Assembly: GCA_041487495.1 (NCBI GenBank)
Contig: JBGPNN010000110.1
Location: forward strand, 1-10,853
Direction: 5' to 3'
From: JBGPNN01 sp041487495
Lineage (GTDB): Bacteria > Sysuimicrobiota > Sysuimicrobiia > Sysuimicrobiales > Humicultoraceae
Length of the DNA: 10,853 nt
Position numbers and translations under genes: made by a program
Part shown: positions 6,754 through 10,853 of the stretch, one piece after another
How positions within the stretch are numbered: position 1 is the stretch's first letter
Layout: the number at the start of each line of letters is the position of its first letter
Notes under the pieces: generated by a model
Database searches by the model: none
What the model was told of the DNA's origin: nothing
What the model saw: only the letters and a program-made list of their open reading frames with translations

Positions 6754-7449
6754 ATGGCGTCAATGCCACTCCGGGCAATCACCCTGGACGTTTATTCCGC
6801 ATTGTTCGACATTATCACCGGTCTGACCGGGGTCGTCGCGGACCTGTTCGCGCACCGCCGCCTCACTGACGATCCCCGCGCGGTGGCGCGCCTGTGGCGG
6901 CAGAAGCACATGGAGTACCTGCTGGTGTCGAACGCCCTCGACCGCGAGGCGGCGCTGAATCGGCGTGCGATCGAGGCCTCCGCGCGGTACGCCTTGCGGG
7001 GCCTCGAACCGGCGTTGACATCCCCAGAGATGGTGCCTCTGGTCCGCGCGTGGGAGCGCCTGCCGCCGTGGCCGGAAGCCGGCGACACATTGCGAGAGCT
7101 CCGGCGCCGTCCACTCACGCTCGCGACGCTGTCGAACGGTGACGAGGGGATGCTCCGCGCGCTGCTCGCCACGCTGCCCGTGCCGTTCGACGCCGTCATC
7201 TCGACAGAAGGTGGAAAGTTCAAACCGCACCCGTCAATCTATCACAAGGCGCTCGAATCCCTCGAGGTGCGAGCGGAAGAACTCCTCCACGTGGCCGGGT
7301 CGCCGACCGATGCGATGGGCGCCACCGCCGCGGGGATCAGGACGGTGTGGATCAACCGCGCGCGTGACAAGGTGGTTGACGACCGCCTGGCCCCCGCGCA
7401 CGAACTTCGGGATCTCGCCGGGCTCCCCGCGCTGATCGACGCGTCGTGA
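6754..7449 (+). CDS. HAD-superfamily hydrolase, haloacid dehalogenase type II-like
   Basis: 231 aa cytoplasmic hydrolase of the L-2-haloacid dehalogenase-like branch. Motif I is TLDVYSALFD with the nucleophile Asp12. Tyr14 where phosphatases carry a second Asp argues against a standard phosphatase. ARLWRQKHMEY (46-55) supplies Arg49, matching the halide-binding Arg41 of L-DEX. Motif II is LSNGD (126-130, Ser127/Asn128), motif III KPHPSIY (Lys157), motif IV VAGSPTDAMGA (Asp186). Against L-DEX, Thr14 is Ala16 and the motif IV Ser175/Asn177 positions are Gly/Ser, so true haloacid dehalogenation is uncertain; a related C-X or C-O hydrolysis is possible. The ATG at 6754 has AGGGA just upstream; a second ATG at 6763 is possible, and a TTG at 6712 extends the frame without similarity. 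Its 3' end faces the second transporter operon, 19 bases away. Confidence 0.88.
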   Translation: MASMPLRAITLDVYSALFDIITGLTGVVADLFAHRRLTDDPRAVARLWRQKHMEYLLVSNALDREAALNRRAIEASARYALRGLEPALTSPEMVPLVRAWERLPPWPEAGDTLRELRRRPLTLATLSNGDEGMLRALLATLPVPFDAVISTEGGKFKPHPSIYHKALESLEVRAEELLHVAGSPTDAMGATAAGIRTVWINRARDKVVDDRLAPAHELRDLAGLPALIDAS

Positions 7450-7468
7450 CCGTCGTTGACCGGGTGCG

Positions 7469-8389
7469 TCACGTCCTGAGTTTCGGATCCAGCGCGTCAC
7501 GCAGCGCGTCGCCCAGGACGTTGAACGCCAGCACCGTCACGCTGATGGCCAGCCCTGGAAAGATCGCCATCCACGGTGCCTTCTGGACAAAATCCACGGC
7601 CGCGCCCCGGAGCATGAGGCCCCAGGCCGGGGTCGGCTCGGAGACGCCCAGCCCGAGGAACGACAGCGACGCCTCCAGGAGAATGGCCTGTCCCAGGAAC
7701 GTGGTCAGCATGATCAGATACGACGCCGTCACGTTGGGTGCCATGTGCCTGAAGATGATCCTGGCATGCGAGCCGCCGAGCGCCCTGGCCGCGTCGATAT
7801 AGACCATCTCCCGGACGGTCAGCGCGCTGCTGCGGACGACGCGCTCGGCGCGGGGCAGGAACGATAGCGCGATGGCCACGATGAGCTTCTCCGCGCCGGC
7901 GCCGATGATCGCCACGATGGCCAGAGCGAGAATGATGATGGGAAACGAGATCAGCACGTCGACCATACGCTGCACAACCAGGTCCGTGAGCCCGCCGAAG
8001 TACGCGCTCGCCACGCCCACGACCGCGCCAATCGTCGCCCCGGTTACCGAGGACCCAAAACCCACGATCAACGCTGTCCGGGCCCCGTAGATGATCCGGC
8101 TGAGCACATCCCGGCCGAATGCGTCGGTGCCAAACCAGTGGGCACGCCCGGGCGGGCGGAACATCGCGCCGAAGTCCACCACCAATGGATCTGCGGGAGC
8201 CACCCACTGCGCGAAAAGCGCCACCAGCAGCAGGGCGACGACGATGGCCCCACCCACGGCTCCTACCGGATACCGGTGGAGAAAGCCCCCCACCGGATGC
8301 CGGCGCCACCGTCGCTGGGGGACAGCCACGATCGTGGGCGCGGGGCTACTGGTAAGCGACACGGGGATCGATCCATGCGTACATGACAT
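7469..8389 (-). CDS. dppC: ABC transporter permease, DppC/OppC family (second importer)
   Basis: Inner-membrane permease subunit, 306 aa from the ATG at 8387-8389. Seen: a Pro/Arg-rich cytoplasmic N-terminus, first membrane segment about residues 43-62, the DppC signature FGTDAFGRDVLSRIIYGAR (86-104), the EAA loop MVYIDAARALGGSHARIIFRH (195-215), and the typical end GDALRDALDPKLR. The same family as the DppC-type gene at 2533-3366 but clearly diverged, so not a recent tandem copy. The start is uncertain: the ATG overlaps the DppB-type gene by 44 bases and lacks a ribosome binding site. A GTG at 8360-8362 (297 aa, 17-base overlap) would give a more usual length. Last visible gene of the right operon; convergent with the HAD gene. 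Confidence 0.93.
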   Translation of the reverse strand: MSCTHGSIPVSLTSSPAPTIVAVPQRRWRRHPVGGFLHRYPVGAVGGAIVVALLLVALFAQWVAPADPLVVDFGAMFRPPGRAHWFGTDAFGRDVLSRIIYGARTALIVGFGSSVTGATIGAVVGVASAYFGGLTDLVVQRMVDVLISFPIIILALAIVAIIGAGAEKLIVAIALSFLPRAERVVRSSALTVREMVYIDAARALGGSHARIIFRHMAPNVTASYLIMLTTFLGQAILLEASLSFLGLGVSEPTPAWGLMLRGAAVDFVQKAPWMAIFPGLAISVTVLAFNVLGDALRDALDPKLRT

Positions 8390-9299
8390 CGACCATGAAG
8401 TTGACCAGGATGTAACCGGCCGCCACCAGCAGCATCAGCCCCTGGATCAGCGTGTAGTCGCGCTGGCTGATCGCATCCACGATGAGCTTGCCGATGCCGT
8501 TGAGGTTGAAGACCTGCTCGGTGACCACCAGCCCGCCGATGAGAAACGCAAATTCCAGCCCGATCACCGTGACCACCGGCATGAGGGCGTTGCGCAGGGC
8601 GTGCTTGCGGAGGATCACATTGTGGGCCAACCCCTTGGCCCAGGCTGTCCGCACGTAATCCTCGCGCAGCACTTCCAGCAGGGCCGAGCGCGTCATCCGC
8701 GTCGCGACGGCGGAGTACCGATACCCGACCGCCAGCGCCGGCCAGATCAGTTGCGCCAGGTTCAACTTGGGGTCGACCCACAGCGGCGTGAACGTGAGCG
8801 GAGGCAGGTACTGGAAGACCGACAGCAGGAACAGGATCATCAGGATGCCCAACCAAAACGACGGGACCGCCAGGCCCGCCACACTGAGCACCTGCACCAC
8901 ATGGTCCACCCAGCGGCCACGGTTGACGGCCGCGAGGGTCCCAAGCGGGACCGCCACCGCCGTCGCGATCAGCGTGGCCATCACCGCCAGTTGCAGGCTC
9001 AGCTGCAGGCGCAGGCCGATCTCGCGCGCCACCGGCTCCCCCGACCACATCGACGTTCCCAGGTCCAGCCGGGCCAGCCCCACCATCCAATCGGTGAACT
9101 GGTTCCACAACGGTTTGTTCAGCCCCAGCCGGGCGCGTTCGGCTTCGATGACCCTCGGCGTGACGTAGGAGCCGCCCAGCACCAGCCGCACCGCCACGAT
9201 ATCGCCCGGCACGACGCGGACGAGCAGAAAGATCAATATCGCCACAGCCAGGAGCGTGGGAAGCATGAGCAGGAACCGGGCAAGGACGTAGCGGTTCAT
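8346..9299 (-). CDS. dppB: ABC transporter permease, DppB/OppB family (second importer)
   Basis: Inner-membrane permease subunit, 317 aa, standard DppB length. Seen: start MNRYVLARFLLMLP, first membrane segment about residues 9-29, RVVPGDIVAV (28-37), the periplasmic loop with LDLGTSMWSGEPV, VPSFWLGIL (145-153), the EAA loop EDYVRTAWAKG to KHALRN (213-237), and the C-terminal AWIDPRVAYQ. It follows the substrate-binding gene by 22 bases and overlaps the DppC-type gene, so the three form one operon. The ribosome binding site is weak (GGGGCG), which would fit coupling to the upstream gene. Substrate unknown; the ATPase is not in the window. Confidence 0.95.
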   Translation of the reverse strand: MNRYVLARFLLMLPTLLAVAILIFLLVRVVPGDIVAVRLVLGGSYVTPRVIEAERARLGLNKPLWNQFTDWMVGLARLDLGTSMWSGEPVAREIGLRLQLSLQLAVMATLIATAVAVPLGTLAAVNRGRWVDHVVQVLSVAGLAVPSFWLGILMILFLLSVFQYLPPLTFTPLWVDPKLNLAQLIWPALAVGYRYSAVATRMTRSALLEVLREDYVRTAWAKGLAHNVILRKHALRNALMPVVTVIGLEFAFLIGGLVVTEQVFNLNGIGKLIVDAISQRDYTLIQGLMLLVAAGYILVNFMVDVMYAWIDPRVAYQ

Positions 9300-9321
9300 C
9301 GCAGCGCCCCGCGGCTGCTCC

Positions 9322-10853
9322 CTATTCCGAGAGCCAGTACTCCGCCATGTCCGGCTCGACGTAGTGGTTCGTGGTCACCTTGTACCCCTGGACGCGTCTC
9401 CAGTGCGGGACAATTCGCTGCCACCACAGGACGTACATGACATAGACCTGCTGGTCGAGCAGCCGCTTCTCGAACTGGTGGACAACCTGTGCGCGCGTCG
9501 CCTTGTCGGTCGTGCGGCTCTGCTGGAAGTACATCAGGTCGAGCTGCCGGTCGATGTAGTTCCCGTAGTTTACCGGGCTGACGTCTGCGGAGAGGAACTT
9601 TGACAGCTGGACATCGGGATCGTCGGTAAAGTCACAGGCGAAGTCGACCGCGGCGTCGTAGGTGCCCGCGCGTAGGTCGGCCAGGTACTTGGCCGTCTCA
9701 GACTGAACGTGCTGGACGTTCAACCCGATCTGCCGCCACTGATCCACGAGATAGACACCGACGGACTCGTAGGGCATCGACACGTCTCGATTCGTCAACG
9801 TGAACCCGAAGTTCTCCGGCACGCCAGCCTCACGCAGCAGCCTGCGCGCTTCACCTCGCGCTTGCTGAATGTCGCGGCCGTAGCCGGCCAGCCTCATCAG
9901 GTCGCCATCCGGCAGCGCAAACTCGGATTTCGGTCTCATCACGCCGCCGACCGGTCCGACAAACGCGATCTGCGAAAGCGCGCGACTGCCGGCCCAGCGG
10001 TCGACCGCCAGGGTCAGCGCCCGCCGCACGCGTACGTCGTCGAACGGCTTCTTCTTCGTATTGAAGGCGACGATCAGATTGCACTGCCAGGGTCCTTCCT
10101 GCACCTGGATCCGGTCACCCAGCGCGGCCTTCAGATCATCGCGCTCTGCGGGTGACACGCCGCGAAACTCGATCAGCGCCTGCCCGCTGCGCAGGGCGGC
10201 CATCATCGCCGATCGGCTACTGATGAACAGCGCCACATAGCCGTCGAGGTAGGGCTTCCCCTTCTCGAAGTAGTCCTCATGCTTGCGGCCCACCCACCGG
10301 GAGCCACGCACGTACTCGACAAACTTGAAGGGCCCGGTCCCCATCACGTTGCGCTCATACCAGTGTTGGTCGCGCGCGAGGAGGTCGGCCTTGTACATCC
10401 AGTTGAACGGCGACGCCAGCTTGTCAAGGAAACTGGGGACGGCCCACTTGAGACGGAAGACGACTGTCTGCGGATCGGGCGCCTCGATACTCTTCACACC
10501 CTGATACATCGCCTGACGGATGCTGATCACGCCTTCGGGTGGGAAGACGATCCGATCGAACGAGGCTTTGATGTCGCGGGACGTCAGCACCGAGCCGTCG
10601 TGGAACTTCACGCCCTGCCGGATCTTGAAGGTCCACGTCATCCCGTCCGTCGAGGTCGTCCACGATTCCGCGAGGTCCGGGACGACCTTCGGGTAGTTGT
10701 GTGTGTCGAATTTCACCAGCAGGTTGTAGTGCGGTTTGATCGGATGCAGGGTCGCGAACGTGGTCTCGCGGTGCGCGTCAAACGAGGGCGGCAACGCGGT
10801 CACCACGTAGTTCAACGTGCCACCGGAACGCGGCTGCTGGGCGGTACCGGGAA
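9322..10853 (-). CDS. ABC transporter substrate-binding protein, family 5, N-terminus outside the window
   Basis: Extracytoplasmic solute-binding protein of the SBP_bac_5 (DppA/OppA) family; about 509 residues are visible and the reading frame stays open to the right edge. The visible N-terminus contains SGGTLNYVV, the usual start of the mature domain, so the missing part should be mainly the signal peptide. The TTG at 10813-10815 is the Leu of that motif, not a start. Family signatures: LAESWTTSTDGMTWTFKIRQ followed by GVKFHDGSVLTSRDI, NVMGTGPFKFVEY, the RVRRALTLAVDRW helix, and the C-terminal MYVLWWQRIVPHW segment. It heads the second importer operon (binding protein, DppB-type, DppC-type). 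Overall it differs substantially from the binding protein at 859-2460, so the two importers probably take different solutes. Confidence 0.94.
   Translation of the reverse strand, partial: PGTAQQPRSGGTLNYVVTALPPSFDAHRETTFATLHPIKPHYNLLVKFDTHNYPKVVPDLAESWTTSTDGMTWTFKIRQGVKFHDGSVLTSRDIKASFDRIVFPPEGVISIRQAMYQGVKSIEAPDPQTVVFRLKWAVPSFLDKLASPFNWMYKADLLARDQHWYERNVMGTGPFKFVEYVRGSRWVGRKHEDYFEKGKPYLDGYVALFISSRSAMMAALRSGQALIEFRGVSPAERDDLKAALGDRIQVQEGPWQCNLIVAFNTKKKPFDDVRVRRALTLAVDRWAGSRALSQIAFVGPVGGVMRPKSEFALPDGDLMRLAGYGRDIQQARGEARRLLREAGVPENFGFTLTNRDVSMPYESVGVYLVDQWRQIGLNVQHVQSETAKYLADLRAGTYDAAVDFACDFTDDPDVQLSKFLSADVSPVNYGNYIDRQLDLMYFQQSRTTDKATRAQVVHQFEKRLLDQQVYVMYVLWWQRIVPHWRRVQGYKVTTNHYVEPDMAEYWLSE

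Noticed and set aside
6642..6782. Longer form of the RidA-family protein (199 aa)
   Set aside because: The extension overlaps the HAD start, lacks similarity, and the perfect AGGAGG at 6647-6652 fixes the internal ATG.
7450..7468. Possible terminator between the convergent HAD and DppC-type genes
   Set aside because: 19 bases without a stem-loop or T-run.
2533..8389. Possible recent duplication of the two importer operons
   Set aside because: The permeases share only family-level similarity, and the operons differ in gene order and spacing, so independent acquisition or an old split is more likely.
8091..9440. A 449-codon plus-strand open frame opposite the second permease genes
   Set aside because: Same shadow effect: a His/Gln/Arg-rich translation antisense to clear DppB and DppC sequences.

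Overview
The window is a dense, GC-rich stretch (about 60-65% G+C by eye) of a bacterial chromosome. It holds ten protein genes and no RNA genes, insertion sequences, CRISPR arrays or phage genes that I can see. The richness in oligopeptide-type ABC importers, a Tat-type substrate-binding protein and long spurious antisense ORFs fit a high-GC environmental heterotroph. I cannot place the phylum from sequence alone.

Region 1 (1-4313, minus strand) is a transporter operon read right to left: DppB-type permease, DppC-type permease (4-base ATGA overlap), a Tat-exported family-5 substrate-binding protein, then a D-2-hydroxyacid dehydrogenase starting about 6 bases after the binding-protein stop. 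The dehydrogenase runs off the left edge. Region 2 (4419-6171, plus strand) is divergent from it: a ketol-acid reductoisomerase (KARI)-like protein followed 4 bases later by a classical short-chain dehydrogenase (SDR). Region 3 (6183-7449) holds a RidA/YjgF-family gene on the minus strand, convergent with the SDR, and a divergent HAD hydrolase of the haloacid dehalogenase II type on the plus strand. Region 4 (7469-10853, minus strand) is a second transporter operon read right to left: substrate-binding protein (5' end outside the window), DppB-type permease, DppC-type permease. It converges on the HAD gene. No ATPase subunit for either importer lies in the window.

Inference: the two importers bring in small peptide-like or acid solutes, and the enclosed enzymes (KARI-like, SDR, RidA-like, HAD, 2-hydroxyacid dehydrogenase) form a small metabolic island acting on keto, hydroxy or imino acids. 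The most unusual member is the KARI-like protein. It keeps the KARI fold signatures and the Asp190/Glu194 metal ligands, but the catalytic His107 and Lys130 positions are Ser and Arg, so it probably does not do the branched-chain amino acid reaction. The dehydrogenase (Thr at the catalytic Glu position) and the HAD protein (altered dehalogenase residues) also deviate at key positions. The upstream DppB gene has a perfect Shine-Dalgarno that does not match its obvious ATG.
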